A DNA stretch of 64,000 nucleotides from Devosia pacifica (GCF_014652635.1 NZ_BMZE01000001.1:549293-613292); one strand, 5' to 3'. Shown: positions 34,778-44,343, numbered from the stretch's first letter. Numbers and translations: made by a program. The notes: generated by a model not told the origin, from the sequence alone.

Positions 34778-35089
34778 TCAGCGCCACCGGCCATAGGTCC
34801 AGGGCGCATACCAGTGACTGTGCGCTGGTGTGTCCTCGGGAACGGGATCGTATCCGTCTGTGCCACCCGGCCGGCATCGAACAATTCGCGCCAGCCCCAT
34901 CCAACCGCCAGGCCAAAATCCGTGCCGCCAGATGGCATCGCGGGTAAATTCGGAACATGTCGGCATGTGCCGACAGGTTCGACCCATGAAGGCCGACAGC
35001 GTGTACCGATAGACTGTGATCAGGCCATAGGCCGAAAGCTTGAACGGCAGATCAACGGCCCGCAAGAACCAGGAGACGATTCTCTGCAT
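34778..35089 (-). CDS. yidD: Membrane protein insertion efficiency factor YidD
   Basis: A 103-residue member of the YidD (DUF37) family with the hallmark Cys-rich core CRHMPTCSEFTRDAI, the following HG...GWMGLARIVRCRPGG stretch and the DPVP ending. An amphipathic N-terminus (LRAVDLPFKLSAYGLITVYRY) associates with the inner membrane, where YidD helps YidC insert proteins. Usually yidD lies in the rpmH-rnpA-yidD-yidC cluster; here, as in several Rhizobiales, it follows a NifU-like gene. Its ATG overlaps that gene's stop (TGATG). Confidence 0.92.
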   Translation of the reverse strand: MQRIVSWFLRAVDLPFKLSAYGLITVYRYTLSAFMGRTCRHMPTCSEFTRDAIWRHGFWPGGWMGLARIVRCRPGGTDGYDPVPEDTPAHSHWYAPWTYGRWR

Positions 35090-35541
35090 CAGGTTCTTGC
35101 CGCAAGTTCCGGTTTCGACTCGAGTTTCTCGAGAGCTGAGGCAAGAGCATCGAACACCAGGAGTGTCGAAACATGCCGCTGCGGATAGTCCCGAACAGGC
35201 TCGAGATATTTCAGATCGGACCACTTGCCGGCTGGCGGATCGCCACTGGCTTTCAGCATGTCGTGCATGCTCTGCCGGGTCTCGAGAACCTCCGCGACGG
35301 AACTGCCGACAATCTCACGCGCGACGATCGCTGCCGAAGTCTGCCCGAGAGCGCAGGCCGATACTTCATGGCCGTAGGCGACTACAATTCCGTCGCGCAC
35401 GGATATGTCGACCTCGATCCGGGATCCGCAGATGCGGCTCACCTTGCGCGCGCTTGCGTCCGGCGACACGAGGCGCGGGGCCGAGGGCGGATTTCCTGCA
35501 ATATCGAGGATGGCCTGGGAATAAAGATCGCTTAGTTCCAT
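35089..35541 (-). CDS. NifU/IscU-like iron-sulfur cluster scaffold-type protein
   Basis: A 150-residue NifU N-terminal-domain protein. The first two ligand cysteines are visible in SRICGSRIEV and HEVSACALGQTSA. At the position of the third (usually in R-x-x-C-x-L) this protein reads RHVSTLLVFDAL, with Ser in place of Cys. It may therefore bind zinc, hand over clusters imperfectly, or use another ligand. The start is the ATG at 35541; an upstream TTG is possible. It is translationally coupled to yidD and lies divergently next to folE, a layout common in Rhizobiales. Confidence 0.82.
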   Translation of the reverse strand: MELSDLYSQAILDIAGNPPSAPRLVSPDASARKVSRICGSRIEVDISVRDGIVVAYGHEVSACALGQTSAAIVAREIVGSSVAEVLETRQSMHDMLKASGDPPAGKWSDLKYLEPVRDYPQRHVSTLLVFDALASALEKLESKPELAART

Positions 35542-35674
35542 TACCTGCAACGCTGTTTCTTGAGAGACTGCGGCAAGGGCCTATATAAGTGCACGAAACG
35601 CCGGATCACAGGGCTCAATCTGATCCGGCTGTGTTGGGCGCCCGTACTGATGTCGCGCCTGCAAGGAGTTTTCC

Positions 35675-36298
35675 ATGGATGCCCAAATGAAGTCCAGCGA
35701 GGCCTCCCGCCTCGAGCGCCGCGATGCGCCCCGCCCCACGCGCGAACAAGCGGAGGAAGCCGTTCGCACTCTAATTGCATGGGCGGGTGACGATCCAGAG
35801 CGTGAGGGACTGCTGGAAACCCCTGCCCGGGTAACCAAGGCATTTGGTGAGTTCTTTGCCGGCTACAGCCAGGACGCCAGTGAAATTTTGAAGCGCACGT
35901 TCCGCGATGTCGGCGGTTATGACGATATCGTTCTGATGCGCGATATTCCGTTTCATTCGCACTGCGAGCACCACATGGTGCCCTTCGTCGGCAAGGCGCA
36001 CATCGCCTATCTGCCGCATGATGGGGTCGTGGGATTATCGAAGCTGGCGCGGCTGGTGGAGGTCTTTGGCCGACGCTTGCAGACTCAGGAAAACATGACG
36101 GCGCAGATCATCGACGCTCTGAATGAAAACCTGAATCCGCGTGGCGCCGCAGTGATGCTGGAGGCCGAGCATATGTGCATGACCATGCGCGGAGTTCGGG
36201 CGCACGATGTTGCCACTATCACGCATCGGTTCACGGGGGTCTTCGCCGAAGATCGCGAAGAACGCGACCGGTTCTATGCACTGATCGGACGGCGCTGA
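35675..36298 (+). CDS. folE: GTP cyclohydrolase I
   Basis: A 207-residue enzyme converting GTP to 7,8-dihydroneopterin triphosphate, the entry to folate synthesis. Zinc and active-site residues are present in [15 protein letters not shown], and the second cysteine in [29 protein letters not shown] and QENMTAQI are typical. AAGGAG precedes the ATG at the right spacing. The gene converges on an acyltransferase-like membrane protein gene 4 bases downstream. Confidence 0.97.
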   Translation: MDAQMKSSEASRLERRDAPRPTREQAEEAVRTLIAWAGDDPEREGLLETPARVTKAFGEFFAGYSQDASEILKRTFRDVGGYDDIVLMRDIPFHSHCEHHMVPFVGKAHIAYLPHDGVVGLSKLARLVEVFGRRLQTQENMTAQIIDALNENLNPRGAAVMLEAEHMCMTMRGVRAHDVATITHRFTGVFAEDREERDRFYALIGRR

Positions 36299-36302
36299 GC
36301 AG

Positions 36303-37445
36303 CTAGCGCAGACAGGCAGGGCGCCGGTGCTTCGATGCCCTGCGCGCCAGTATCTCTCGCGTTATCGACCACGGAATATGCACGAGCATCTCCACGGGCC
36401 CGCGGGTAAATCCCTGTTTGCGCCACAACCAGATGCAGATCGAGGCAGCAACTGAAAAGCCGGTAACGCTCAGCAACGCATCCGCCACCCGGTCTTGCAT
36501 TAGGGCGTCACGCCAGAGCGCCAGCGCCAAGAGATGCGCCACGTAAACGCTCAAGACATAGCGACCAAGCAGCGCGAGCCTCGCCACAGCTTGCCGGATC
36601 ACCGAAGTTGGCCTGTTCCCCATCAGCAGCATCATTCCAACCACTGCGACAGCTATAGATGTCGATTGCGCGATCCACAGTGGCATTTGCGAATGCGCTG
36701 TTACGATCAGCAGATTGCGCCAATCTGCGTCCGAGGTGGGTGCACCCCAAACTTCAGCAAATGCATGAGCAGCCCCAATCGAAAGCGCAGCAAGCATCAG
36801 CCCGCCAACAACGAACGACGGAGCCATACCCCGGCCAGATGCAGCGAGCTTTCCAGCGCCGATTCCTACCAGAATCGGTGCCGCCCATGTCAGCAACGGA
36901 TAAGGCCCGGAAAGGAGCAGTCCCAAAAGGATGCCGGTCGGAGAATTGCCCCACGCGACACTACCGCGATCGACAAGATCAGGCCATGCAGCCCGACACG
37001 CCAGGTACGCAATTGGGCCGAGAACGCCTGCCAGGGCGCCGGATACGATGAGCGCGAGACCGGGTAGCGCCAGCACCAATGCACCAAGCACGAAGAACAG
37101 CGCGTAGTGCTGAAGAATGACCGCAATCCCATGATCGAGCGCTTGCAGCGCCAGCCCGAGCGGCAGCAAGACGATGGCAAAGCTCAACAAACGATATCGG
37201 GCCGCTCTGATTCCAAGGCTGCTTCCGGCCAGCAGCGCCATTCCGAACCCCGCCACAACGGCAAATAGTATCGAGGCCCGGCCATGGAAGACGCCGTACG
37301 CGGCACCTATGATTCCAGGAGCATCTTCGGGACCGAAGTGCACGCAGAGCATTCCGACCAACGCTAGTGCGCGGGCCGCATCGAGCCCTTCCAGACGTCC
37401 ATCCGTCACAACGGACGGGTCTTCTCGCGTGCTGGCCATGTTCAT
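36303..37445 (-). CDS. Polytopic membrane protein of the HGSNAT/DUF418 acyltransferase-like group
   Basis: A 380-residue protein with about ten predicted membrane helices. The N-terminal region GLDAARALALVGMLCVHFGPED resembles the opening helix of heparan-alpha-glucosaminide acetyltransferase-like and DUF418 proteins, with the conserved Asp and His. GYLVLSVYVAHLLALALW-like segments near residue 290 fit DUF418. Such proteins are thought to modify or transport cell-envelope molecules. Clear substrate residues are not visible. The ribosome binding site is poor for both ATG codons (37445 and 37439). Confidence 0.78.
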   Translation of the reverse strand: MNMASTREDPSVVTDGRLEGLDAARALALVGMLCVHFGPEDAPGIIGAAYGVFHGRASILFAVVAGFGMALLAGSSLGIRAARYRLLSFAIVLLPLGLALQALDHGIAVILQHYALFFVLGALVLALPGLALIVSGALAGVLGPIAYLACRAAWPDLVDRGSVAWGNSPTGILLGLLLSGPYPLLTWAAPILVGIGAGKLAASGRGMAPSFVVGGLMLAALSIGAAHAFAEVWGAPTSDADWRNLLIVTAHSQMPLWIAQSTSIAVAVVGMMLLMGNRPTSVIRQAVARLALLGRYVLSVYVAHLLALALWRDALMQDRVADALLSVTGFSVAASICIWLWRKQGFTRGPVEMLVHIPWSITREILARRASKHRRPACLR

Positions 37446-37559
37446 CCGCCGGTTGCCTACTTGCAGAACGAGCGGTGCATCACGAAGATGCCGAGCTTTC
37501 GCGCACGAGCGCGTGAGACAATGCTGGTCTCCGCCTCAGGTAGAGTCTAAGAGCACCCA

Positions 37560-38006
37560 ATGAGCATGACCTTCGCCAAGCCCGAAACCCTCGACCACGA
37601 ACGGCTCGAACACGGCAGTACATTTGCGCCGCGTTTCGATGCCAACGGCCTCGTCACGGTCGTCACGGTGGAGCATGGTACAAACGAAGTGCTGATGCTC
37701 GCGCACATGAATGCGGATGCGCTGGCACTGACGCTTGAGACGGGCTTCGCGCACTACTGGTCCCGCTCTCGCTCGAAGCTGTGGAAGAAGGGCGAAAGCT
37801 CGGGAGAACTACAGCGCCTCGTGGAACTGCGCACGGATTGCGATCAGGACGCGATGGTCATGACAGTGGAACAGACCGGCCGTGGCGCGGCCTGCCACAC
37901 CGGGCGCAAATCCTGCTTCTACCGGCGCGCGCTGCTCGTTGATGGAAACGCCGTGCTGGAGGACACCGGCATGCCGCAGATTTTCGACCCGAACAAAGTT
38001 TACTGA
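37560..38006 (+). CDS. hisI: Phosphoribosyl-AMP cyclohydrolase
   Basis: A 148-residue enzyme for the third step of histidine synthesis, opening the adenine ring of phosphoribosyl-AMP. The metal-binding DCDQDAM motif, [16 protein letters not shown] with the zinc cysteines, and [17 protein letters not shown] are all present. It is the stand-alone form, without the HisE domain. It overlaps the convergent rhomboid gene by 7 bases. Confidence 0.97.
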   Translation: MSMTFAKPETLDHERLEHGSTFAPRFDANGLVTVVTVEHGTNEVLMLAHMNADALALTLETGFAHYWSRSRSKLWKKGESSGELQRLVELRTDCDQDAMVMTVEQTGRGAACHTGRKSCFYRRALLVDGNAVLEDTGMPQIFDPNKVY

Positions 38007-38740
38007 CCGCGCTCCAGCCAGCCTGCCAGCAAAAGACCGGCGATGAAGCCGCCAAGATGGGCTTCCCACGCGATCTGGATCCCCGAGATCCCGAATACCG
38101 CCGGCAGCAGCGGCACCGCCGCATTGAGGCCGATCCAGATAAGTGTGAAAGCCCGCGCGCGCGGCTCCTGCAGAATGCCACCAAGTGACAGCAACCGGCG
38201 ACCGAGGACAACCCGCTGTCCGGTTTCCTCGTCGCGCCCGATCAACACCGGCTGAAAGATGAAGCGTACGGCGGCACCGGTCAGCCCCGAAACCCCGCCC
38301 GAGGCGCCGATCAGAAATGCCGGCTCATTGAGATTCGTTATCGTGAACGCAGCGGCCCCCGCTACTGCCGATGCGAAGAACACCAGAAGCGTTGAGGACG
38401 CTCCATACCGGCGCGCCACAGGGGTCGCAAAGATAGCGAGCCAAGCGGTGTTCACCAGCAGGTGTTCCCAGCCATCGTGCAAGAGCGCGTGGGTGATTGG
38501 TGTCCACAGCAAAGGCAGCGCGTAGGTCGGGTCCTCAGCCAGAGCGACCGGGATCCGCACAGGCAGATACGCGAAGAGCTGCAGGAAGGTCAGGTAGCTG
38601 TCAGAGTTAAGAACAAAGGTTGCCGCAAGGTGAATCGCCACCAGCAAACCAGCGAGCGCGGTGACGACACCGGGCAACAGAAATACCGGCTGAGGCCCAG
38701 ATTCGCTCGGGTCTCCGCCATCATCGTTCTGATCACTCAT
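38000..38740 (-). CDS. Rhomboid-family intramembrane serine protease
   Basis: A 246-residue membrane protein with six predicted helices. The catalytic serine lies in [13 protein letters not shown] (GASG) and the catalytic histidine in [11 protein letters not shown], separated by about 90 residues as in the family. [18 protein letters not shown] in the L1-H2 region carries the conserved His and Asn of the oxyanion hole. An acidic N-terminal tail is cytoplasmic. Substrate unknown. Confidence 0.92.
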   Translation of the reverse strand: MSDQNDDGGDPSESGPQPVFLLPGVVTALAGLLVAIHLAATFVLNSDSYLTFLQLFAYLPVRIPVALAEDPTYALPLLWTPITHALLHDGWEHLLVNTAWLAIFATPVARRYGASSTLLVFFASAVAGAAAFTITNLNEPAFLIGASGGVSGLTGAAVRFIFQPVLIGRDEETGQRVVLGRRLLSLGGILQEPRARAFTLIWIGLNAAVPLLPAVFGISGIQIAWEAHLGGFIAGLLLAGWLERGQ

Positions 38741-38917
38741 GCACTGCCGACTTTCCCTTGCGCCGCCTCAGATCAGGACAGCTTTTCCACATTCGAGCGG
38801 CCGCGTTAACCTTAACCATTCTTTAAGGGCGATTTTCAGGCCCGCATTTGCCAGTGTCGATTTCGGCAACGGGAGCATCCACTGGGGGATGGCTCGCACG
38901 ATTCTGGCGAGAGAAGC

Positions 38918-39571
38918 ATGCAAAAAACGAGCTCCAAGACTCTCTATCAATACTGGAACCTGCTGCGCGGAGCACGCAGCGCACCGGAACGCCGGGATAT
39001 CGACCCGACCGCTATCCGGGAGGCCCTCGCCTACACCTTCATCCTTGAGGCTGAAGAGACGACGGGCTACTCCTTTCGGCTTGCCGGATCACATCTGTGC
39101 ACGGCCTATTGTCGTGAGTTGAAGGGGCGCTCTTTCACGAAGCTATGGGACGAGCGCGATGCGGATGCGATGGACACGCTCGTGCGTGCAGTGACGGAAG
39201 ACCATGCCGTCGCCCTCGTTACATTCCAGGGCACGACGGCAGTGAACACCCGCACGCAGTTCGAGACCATTCTGCTCCCGCTGCGCCATAACGGCAGCAC
39301 CCATGCGCGCATTCTCGGCGCCACCACCGCGCTCGATGAGCCGTACTGGCTCGGCGTCCAACCGATTCTCGAACAGCGGATCACCGGTCTGCGGCTGATC
39401 TGGCCCGATGACATCACGTCCGATCTTGGCAGCGACGTTGATGTGGCCGCTAACGTTTCGGGGGAACCGCCCTACTCTGTCCCCGGTATGAGCGCCATTC
39501 CGTCCCAGGTCTTTGGACGCTCCGCGCGCAGATACGCCCATCTTTCGGTGATCGATGGGGGCCGTCAGTAG
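38918..39571 (+). CDS. PAS_5 domain protein
   Basis: A 217-residue protein dominated by an alphaproteobacterial PAS_5-type fold: YWNLLRGARSAPERRDIDP at the start, FILEAEETTGYSFRLAGSHLCTAYCRELKG, and ILLPLRHNGSTHARILGA. No enzymatic or DNA-binding output domain is visible. It is followed by a PilZ-domain gene, which suggests a motility or envelope signalling role, but this is inference. GAGAGAAGC precedes the ATG. Confidence 0.83.
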   Translation: MQKTSSKTLYQYWNLLRGARSAPERRDIDPTAIREALAYTFILEAEETTGYSFRLAGSHLCTAYCRELKGRSFTKLWDERDADAMDTLVRAVTEDHAVALVTFQGTTAVNTRTQFETILLPLRHNGSTHARILGATTALDEPYWLGVQPILEQRITGLRLIWPDDITSDLGSDVDVAANVSGEPPYSVPGMSAIPSQVFGRSARRYAHLSVIDGGRQ

Positions 39572-39685
39572 GCAGAAAAGAGCGGTCAAATACGCTTTAG
39601 AAAGACTGCCGCTATCTTACCTTACATTAACCAAGGCGCTTTAGGATCTGGAGAATACTTCACTGCCTATTGCGGACCCGGGTTG

Positions 39686-40318
39686 ATGCTTAGCGACGAT
39701 CTCTCGCCCCCACAGACCTTGCGGAACGCTGGAATCGTGCTGGAAAAAGGCCGTTTTCAGCGGGTGCAGGTTTCTGTGCTGGGGCGATACATGCTCGCCA
39801 GTCGTCGCGAGTACCCCTGCCAGATTCTTGAAATGTCACCTGGCGACGCTGTCGTCGTCGCACCTGTTCCCGGCGAAATTGGTGAACGGGTTATTGCCTA
39901 CCTCGATAATATGGGCCGTATCGAGGGCGAGATCCTCGAGCAGATCGATGGCGGGTTCATCATGAGCGTCACCGCCTCGCCTCGCAAGCGCGACAAGATG
40001 GCTGCCCAGCTGACATGGATAGCCAACAAGGGGCTTTTGAACCTTCCCGAAGACCGCCGGCACGATCGTGTGGTTCCCGATAATAGGCATTCGTCAGCAG
40101 TGCTCGACGATGGCCGGCGCTACAACTGCAAGATTATCGACATCTCGCTCTCCGGCGCCGCGATCGAGATCGATGTCCGCCCGGCGATGGGAACGCCACT
40201 CACCCTCGGTCGGATGCGCGCACGCGTCGTGCGTCACTTCCAGAACGGCGTCGCAGTGGAGTTCATCTCTGCCCAGCAGATGATCTCTGTCGTTCAGCAA
40301 AACCTGCGGCTGAACTGA
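39686..40318 (+). CDS. PilZ domain protein (two PilZ-like repeats)
   Basis: A 210-residue protein with two PilZ-like halves. The first (~20-105) starts RFQRVQVSVLGRYMLASRREYPC, and the second (~125-205) starts RRHDRVVPDNRHSSAVLDDGRRYNCKIIDISLSGAAIEID. The second contains the c-di-GMP-binding pattern RxxxR followed by D/NxSxxG (DISLSGA). The first has the R-x-x-Y-P-C and LEMSPGDA variant and may be degenerate. Likely a c-di-GMP effector for motility or polysaccharide control. An in-frame TTG directly before the ATG is ignored. Confidence 0.86.
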   Translation: MLSDDLSPPQTLRNAGIVLEKGRFQRVQVSVLGRYMLASRREYPCQILEMSPGDAVVVAPVPGEIGERVIAYLDNMGRIEGEILEQIDGGFIMSVTASPRKRDKMAAQLTWIANKGLLNLPEDRRHDRVVPDNRHSSAVLDDGRRYNCKIIDISLSGAAIEIDVRPAMGTPLTLGRMRARVVRHFQNGVAVEFISAQQMISVVQQNLRLN

Positions 40319-40438
40319 GCGTGCGTGGTTAGCAAAAGCTTTCGCTACTCCATAAAACACATCTAAAAACTCCGCGGCCTTTTTCGGACCGTGCCAATTC
40401 CGACTGCCTAGCGTGGTTCCCATCAGGGAGACCACACA

Positions 40439-41059
40439 ATGCAGAGCGTTCTCAAACTAGTCGCGAGCCTCGCAACCGCCGGAGCGATCACTCTTGCGAT
40501 GGCAGGGGCTGCAAATGCGCAAGTCGTCGATGCGGCGTTCATCCAGGTTGTCGAGGGCCAGGCAAGCACCCCGGTTGGGCACGCTGAATTCTGCAAGACA
40601 CGGAAGACCGAGTGCGGACCGAACCAGCACCAAGTCGTCTATGTCGAGCTTGACCAGCCGCGTTGGGAAACGCTGCTTCAGGTCAATGCGCACTTCAACG
40701 ATACAATTATCCCGATCTCGGACCGCGAGCTCTACGGTGTAGAAGAGTTCTGGACCTACCCCAACGGCTACGGAGATTGTGAGGACTTCGTTCTCGCCAA
40801 GCGCCGCGCCTTGATAGATGCCGGCTGGCCCGCCAGCACACTATTGGTGACCGTTGTCCGGGAACTCGATGGTGAGGGCCACGCGGTGCTTCTCGTCAAG
40901 ACCGACCGCGGCGACCTCGTGCTCGATAATCAGGAAGGGCTGATCCAGCTGTGGAGCGACACGCCCTACCAATTCATCAAGCGTCAGGATCAGGCCGATT
41001 CCTCACGCTGGGTCGACATGATAGACGACCGCCAGATCATGGTTGCTGCAAGCAACTGA
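40439..41059 (+). CDS. Bacterial transglutaminase-like cysteine proteinase (BTLCP, LapG-like)
   Basis: A 206-residue exported protein. A signal peptide (hydrophobic ATAGAITLAMAGAANA, cut near ANAQ) precedes the BTLCP domain. The catalytic triad is visible: Cys in NGYGDCEDFVLAKR, His in GEGHAVLLVKT and Asp in LVLDNQ. The family includes LapG, a c-di-GMP-controlled periplasmic protease releasing adhesins, and many alphaproteobacterial proteins of unknown target. GGGAG precedes the ATG and a strong terminator follows. Confidence 0.9.
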   Translation: MQSVLKLVASLATAGAITLAMAGAANAQVVDAAFIQVVEGQASTPVGHAEFCKTRKTECGPNQHQVVYVELDQPRWETLLQVNAHFNDTIIPISDRELYGVEEFWTYPNGYGDCEDFVLAKRRALIDAGWPASTLLVTVVRELDGEGHAVLLVKTDRGDLVLDNQEGLIQLWSDTPYQFIKRQDQADSSRWVDMIDDRQIMVAASN

Positions 41060-41103
41060 CAAGTTCCGGGCCCCGCACCCTTTTCCCTGATAGGGGCCTG
41101 AAG

Positions 41104-41145
41104 AATCGGGTCGGCACCTCACGGTGCCGGCCCGATTGTATTTTT
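41104..41145 (+). terminator. Rho-independent terminator after the BTLCP gene
   Basis: AATCGGG-t-CGGCACC pairs with GGTGCCG-g-CCCGATT in a 14-bp stem with one mismatch, followed by GTATTTTT. It also lies 6 bases from the end of the convergent minus-strand gene. Confidence 0.92.
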
Positions 41146-41150
41146 GCCGC

Positions 41151-41468
41151 TCAGTAGCGCAGTGCGACGTACAAACTCATCACGAACAAGCCGGTGATGA
41201 ATGACCAGCCGAAAGCCACAAACGCGGAGAGCAGCGCCGAACCGAGTGCCACGGTGCCGTCGTCCTCCTGCTGCCATCCCATCTGCAGCAAGATGTAAGG
41301 CCCGCACACAAAACTCATGAAGACGTGTCCGAGCGAACTGACGGCAGTCTTTCCATCGTACCGCAGATGCGCCGGTTCGCGCAAAAGCCATTGATATAGA
41401 TGCGTTCCTGCCCCAGCCACGCAAAGCCCGACAGCGGTTATGAATGTTGCCAGAACAAACTCGTTCAT
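41151..41468 (-). CDS. Conserved small membrane protein, 105 aa
   Basis: A 105-residue protein with three predicted membrane helices: residues ~3-22 (FVLATFITAVGLCVAGAGTHL), ~45-62 (SSLGHVFMSFVCGPYILL) and ~75-100 (ALGSALLSAFVAFGWSFITGLFV). The loop between helices carries LRYDGKTA. It looks like the alphaproteobacterial DUF6949-type family, with no known function. It is a stand-alone gene converging on the BTLCP terminator. Confidence 0.75.
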   Translation of the reverse strand: MNEFVLATFITAVGLCVAGAGTHLYQWLLREPAHLRYDGKTAVSSLGHVFMSFVCGPYILLQMGWQQEDDGTVALGSALLSAFVAFGWSFITGLFVMSLYVALRY

Positions 41469-41568
41469 ACGCCAGTCTCCGGCCTCGACTTGAATTGCTT
41501 AACGCCAAATTAAGCATATTCGCCGTTCAATCGACTGTCACCCGCCCGAGTAAGGTTTGGTTAACGCT

Positions 41569-42231
41569 ATGAACGCCTCTACTGCCGCAAGCACTGCCAA
41601 GCCCGAGACCGGGTCGGTAGGCTTCAATCTGGCGGGAATGGCGGTATTGGCAGCCATGATGGCAATAGGCGTGGCGTACGCCATCGACGGCTATAGCGCA
41701 GGTCAGCAACGCGACGGTCACTCGGACATCGCGCTTGAACGAACCATAGGCGGGCGCGAACTGACGATCCCAGGATCGTGGTTCCGTACGGGCGGCACGA
41801 TGGCTTCAGGCTTTAGCAGTCAGATTGATCTGATTGTGCCGCTTGGAGACGGCCGCAGTGTCGATGTGACGCTGCTACCGCAAAGCCGGATGCGCGCAAG
41901 CAGCGTCCTGCTCGACACCGTCTACCTTCACCAGTTCCAGCCAGAGGTCGTTTCGGGGATACCGGGCCTTGTGGGCAAACCACTCGATAGGCAAAGCGGT
42001 TTTGCAGACGAGACGGTCTGGTACGACCCGCTGTCCCCCGCGCCGTTCGCCGCAAAGTGCTTGGCGCCGATTGCCCCCGAACCAGACGGACGATGCCTGC
42101 GCTCCGTCGTCCTGCCTAGTGGCATCGGCGCCGTTTATTCGTTTGATGCCGCGCTGCTCGCACAATGGCGTGAGTTTGACGCCATCATGCAGACGCCACT
42201 TGACGCAATTGGCGCGTGGCGAGCCGAATAG
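41569..42231 (+). CDS. Hypothetical membrane-anchored protein
   Basis: A 220-residue protein with one N-terminal membrane helix (GMAVLAAMMAIGVAYAI, ~20-40) and a periplasmic domain without recognised family. The region SSQIDLIVPLGDGRSVDVTLLPQSR (~80-105) looks like a beta-rich core, and a CLAP...GRCLRS pair of cysteines could form a disulfide. The start ATG at 41569 has a distant TAAGG. It ends 6 bases before the convergent DUF3126 gene. Function unknown. Confidence 0.75.
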   Translation: MNASTAASTAKPETGSVGFNLAGMAVLAAMMAIGVAYAIDGYSAGQQRDGHSDIALERTIGGRELTIPGSWFRTGGTMASGFSSQIDLIVPLGDGRSVDVTLLPQSRMRASSVLLDTVYLHQFQPEVVSGIPGLVGKPLDRQSGFADETVWYDPLSPAPFAAKCLAPIAPEPDGRCLRSVVLPSGIGAVYSFDAALLAQWREFDAIMQTPLDAIGAWRAE

Positions 42232-42237
42232 TCTGGA

Positions 42238-42450
42238 TCAGACCTCGTCGAGATCAATGTCGAGAATCGACATGGTGAAGACATAGGAACGGTCGCCGTC
42301 TTCATCATCGACATGAATCAAACCGATTGATTCTTCGCCAAGGAACACCTCGACGGAATCGTTAAGCTTTCCGCGCGGACGCACGTCGATCTTGGAATTG
42401 AACTTCGTCTGAAGAAATTTCTGAAGCTTGATGATCTCGGGGTGTTGCAC
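42238..42450 (-). CDS. DUF3126 family protein
   Basis: A 70-residue conserved alphaproteobacterial protein starting MQHPEIIKLQKFLQTKFN, with a basic centre (KIDVRPRGK) and an acidic C-terminus (LDIDLDEV). It matches the DUF3126 pattern. It is commonly adjacent to cysE, as here. Function unknown. Confidence 0.88.
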   Translation of the reverse strand: MQHPEIIKLQKFLQTKFNSKIDVRPRGKLNDSVEVFLGEESIGLIHVDDEDGDRSYVFTMSILDIDLDEV

Positions 42451-42546
42451 GAGGACTACCTGATTATGTCTGTAAGGAGCGGCGAATGTAGTCAGTATGC
42501 CTTCGGTAGCAACCCTTGCTGCCAGATTTACCCGCTGTTCTCGTGA

Positions 42547-43377
42547 TCACGAATTCGGATCGTGGACGAGTACCATCTGATCCATCACCAGCGCCGGCTG
42601 AGCGCAACCCGCTTCGCCGATCACCTTTGCCGGCACACCAGCGACTGTTGTTCTGGGCGGAACCGCCTTCAACACAACCGAACCTGCCCCGATACGCGAG
42701 CATTCACCGATCTGGATATTGCCCAAAACCTTGGCCCCCGCCCCGATCAGCACGCCGTTGCCGATCTTCGGGTGACGGTCCTGGTCTGACTTGCCGGTTC
42801 CACCAAGTGTCACGCCCTGAAGAATGGATACGTTATCGCCGATCGCAGCCGTCTCGCCGATCACCAGGCCGGTGCCATGGTCGAGCATAATGCCCCGTCC
42901 CATCGGTACAGCCGGATTGATATCGGTCTGGAAGACCTGACTGGCCCGGCTTTGCAGATACAGCGCGAAATCACGCCGTCCCATCTTGTTGAGTGCATGC
43001 GCGAACCGGTGTGTCTGGATCGCCTGAAAGCCCTTGAAATAAAGCAGCGGCTCGACTGCGCGCTGGCAGGCCGGATCACGCTCGAGCGTAGCGGCGAGAT
43101 CCGCCCGCGCAAACGTACCGATATCGGAGTGCTGCTCCAACGCATCGTGAAACGCACGCCGGATCATGTCTGAGGATACGTCCGGATGGTGCAGTCGGCT
43201 TGCAAGCCGATGCACGAGCGCGTCCTCAAAGCGTTCATGGTTCAAGATGTTGGCGACGACCATGTTGGCCAGCGGTGGCTCGTCACTGGCTATCTGGCGG
43301 GCACCTGCCACGACGGCGGCCCAAACGGGGTCGACTTCCGCGATCTGAGCGGCCTTGGACTTGCTGCCAACTGTCAT
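42547..43377 (-). CDS. cysE: Serine O-acetyltransferase
   Basis: A 276-residue CysE: an N-terminal helical domain (~1-150) followed by left-handed beta-helix hexapeptide repeats (GRGIMLDHGTGLVIGETAAIGDNVSILQGVTLGGTG region, and VLIGAGAKVLGNIQIGECSRIGAGSVV). The catalytic His lies in MLDHGTG. It makes O-acetylserine from serine and acetyl-CoA, the first step of cysteine synthesis. The start is the ATG at 43377, with GGAGAG upstream; an upstream TTG adds an unlikely tail. It ends VHDPNS rather than the MI tail of E. coli CysE. Confidence 0.95.
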   Translation of the reverse strand: MTVGSKSKAAQIAEVDPVWAAVVAGARQIASDEPPLANMVVANILNHERFEDALVHRLASRLHHPDVSSDMIRRAFHDALEQHSDIGTFARADLAATLERDPACQRAVEPLLYFKGFQAIQTHRFAHALNKMGRRDFALYLQSRASQVFQTDINPAVPMGRGIMLDHGTGLVIGETAAIGDNVSILQGVTLGGTGKSDQDRHPKIGNGVLIGAGAKVLGNIQIGECSRIGAGSVVLKAVPPRTTVAGVPAKVIGEAGCAQPALVMDQMVLVHDPNS

Positions 43378-43450
43378 GACGGTCTCTCCATTCGCCCCGC
43401 CCATATAGGTCATCAGCGTGACATTACAAAGCACGCGCCTTCAAGATGGT

Positions 43451-44221
43451 TCACGCGGTTGCGAAAGTTGATTCATGGCGCTTGAGAAAATCCAGCGCCG
43501 CCTGTTTGAATTTCGGATCGCCTGTCGTTCGCATATGGTCTCGCCTCGGCACTGCCACTGCCTCTCCCATTGGCAGCAGCTCTGCCAAATCTTCGGGTTT
43601 GCCAGCCATCGTATCGGCCTCTCCGACAACGACGAGCGTCGGTACCTCGATCCGGCGTATGTCCGCCTTCGGCATCGCCTCGCGTGACGTCTCCATGCAG
43701 GCTGCCAAAGCCTCACGGTCAGCCCCGGTGTGTTCTGCAAAAATGCGAAACTGGCGTGCTGTCGGATGGGTGAGACCGTCCACAGACGGCGCTGTCAGAC
43801 CGGCGATGATGTCGCTGCTGTCACTGAGACCGTGGGCCAGGTTCATCCCCATGCCCCCGAAGATCGCGACAGCAACCCGATCGGGGTGATCATAAGCCAG
43901 AAAGGCGCTGATGCGCGCACCCATCGAATATCCCAACAGCGCGGCGCGTTGAATGCCGAGGCTATCAAGCAGACGTATCGCATCACCCGCCATAAGGCGC
44001 GGCGTATAGGCAGCAGGATCGTGCGGTTTGTCGCTTTCGCCGTGCCCCCGATTGTCGAGAACAATAGCCTGATATCCGGCTTCGGTCAGCGTCTCGACCC
44101 AACCCGTCTCGAACCAGTTTACCTGCCCGTTGGAGGCGAAACCGTGGATGCAAAGGACCGGCGGCCCCTCACCTTCGATGCGGTAGTGCAGTTGCAATCC
44201 ATCAGACTCGAAGTGGGGCAT
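43451..44221 (-). CDS. Alpha/beta hydrolase
   Basis: A 256-residue alpha/beta-hydrolase fold protein. The oxyanion-loop segment VLCIHGFASNGQVNWFETGW comes early. The nucleophile Ser is in LLGYSMGAR (~residue 93), the acid in GEADTM and the base His in RRDHMRTTGDP. The start is the ATG at 44221, with GGGAG upstream. It is divergent from the zinc-finger gene. Substrate not predictable; similar proteins act on esters and lactones. Confidence 0.88.
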   Translation of the reverse strand: MPHFESDGLQLHYRIEGEGPPVLCIHGFASNGQVNWFETGWVETLTEAGYQAIVLDNRGHGESDKPHDPAAYTPRLMAGDAIRLLDSLGIQRAALLGYSMGARISAFLAYDHPDRVAVAIFGGMGMNLAHGLSDSSDIIAGLTAPSVDGLTHPTARQFRIFAEHTGADREALAACMETSREAMPKADIRRIEVPTLVVVGEADTMAGKPEDLAELLPMGEAVAVPRRDHMRTTGDPKFKQAALDFLKRHESTFATA

Positions 44222-44343
44222 TCCATATCTCCCGAATGAAGCGACTTCGCACTTATCAAGCGCGGAGCGCACCACCAACCCTTTCCTTCCCGCCACGGCT
44301 TGAGTATGGTCCGCCCGATCCAACGCAGTTACGGGGTATTCCC

